From contig CAKZZS010000016.1 of NCBI GenBank assembly GCA_937884975.1, forward strand, positions 1-37,866: a stretch of 37,866 nt of DNA, given 5' to 3'. The first letter of the stretch is position 1. Every line of letters starts with the position of its first letter. Origin of the DNA: an uncultured Clostridia bacterium. Its GTDB lineage: Bacteria; Bacillota; Clostridia; Oscillospirales; Acutalibacteraceae. The notes under the pieces are model-generated. The model was given only the letters and a program-made list of their open reading frames with translations. It did not search any database and was not told the DNA's origin. This document shows, piece by piece, positions 37,795 through 37,866 of the stretch. A program made the position numbers and the translations under genes.

Positions 37795-37866
37795 CGTAGG
37801 GGCTTCATATCATCCGCCCGTTTAATTTACATCTGACTTTACGGGCGGCTGATAGCCGCCCCTACG
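37795..37866. repeat. Nested palindromic element at the window edge
   Basis: CGTAGGGGC (37795-37803) is inverted as GCCCCTACG (37858-37866, the last bases of the window). Inside, CCGCCCGT (37814-37821) pairs with ACGGGCGG (37841-37848), and GGGCGGC/GCCGCCC form a third hairpin. It is a different family from copies A and B. It may continue past the window. Confidence 0.65.

Overview
The window looks like chromosomal DNA of an anaerobic member of the Clostridia, most likely a gut Oscillospiraceae/Ruminococcaceae-type organism. This rests on gene content, not on a database search: a one-chain pyruvate:ferredoxin oxidoreductase, PduL in place of Pta, a Gram-positive rimP-nusA-ylxR-ylxQ-infB-rbfA order, a short HisG with HisZ, strong Shine-Dalgarno sites, sigma-A-like promoters, and palindromic repeats of a kind I associate with gut Clostridia.

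Layout. 1-357 (minus) is a truncated Cro/CI-type repressor. 461-1126 is a histidine phosphatase with its own terminator. 1239-4811 is a plus-strand cluster: a hypothetical protein, an SDR resembling D-mannonate oxidoreductase, a two-helix membrane protein, PduL and MalQ. 4911-6143 is a membrane-anchored MerR-type regulator with a textbook MerR operator in a 19-bp promoter spacer. 6144-6624 holds no gene but contains terminators and a palindromic repeat. 6625-8796 (minus) is a secreted FN3/SGNH esterase-like protein.

8861-18688 (minus) is one long information-processing operon: rimP-nusA-ylxR-ylxQ-infB-rbfA-nrnA-truB-ribF, then an iron-dependent alcohol dehydrogenase and trpS. Its promoter and a stable leader hairpin lie upstream of rimP. 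18803-19667 (minus) encodes a flavodoxin-like reductase and a thioredoxin-fold protein lacking the usual first cysteine. Divergently, 19831-21691 encodes a stand-alone E2-type acyltransferase domain fused to about 175 residues of charged helix, overlapping an ArsC-family gene. 21846-23330 is an XRE regulator with five membrane segments and a YcxB-like region.

23331-24070 is non-coding apart from tRNA-Leu(CAA). It contains a hairpin-rich island, a copy of the tRNA 3' end and a second palindromic repeat. 24071-32294 (minus) is a complete histidine operon in the order hisZ-G-D-C-B-H-A-F-IE-J. Its TTGACT-N17-TATAAT promoter is overlapped by five tandem 8-bp repeats. 32515-33879 (minus) is a CNNM/CBS membrane protein, divergent from nifJ (34141-37704). 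The window ends inside or at the edge of another palindromic element.

How it fits together: PFOR makes acetyl-CoA and reduced ferredoxin, PduL can turn acetyl-CoA into acetyl-phosphate, MalQ handles maltodextrins, and the alcohol dehydrogenase could reoxidise NAD(P)H. Most of the window is housekeeping. The least explained parts are the E2-like/charged-helix/ArsC-like gene pair, the tandem repeats at the his promoter, the covarying palindromic repeats, and the two membrane-tethered one-component regulators.
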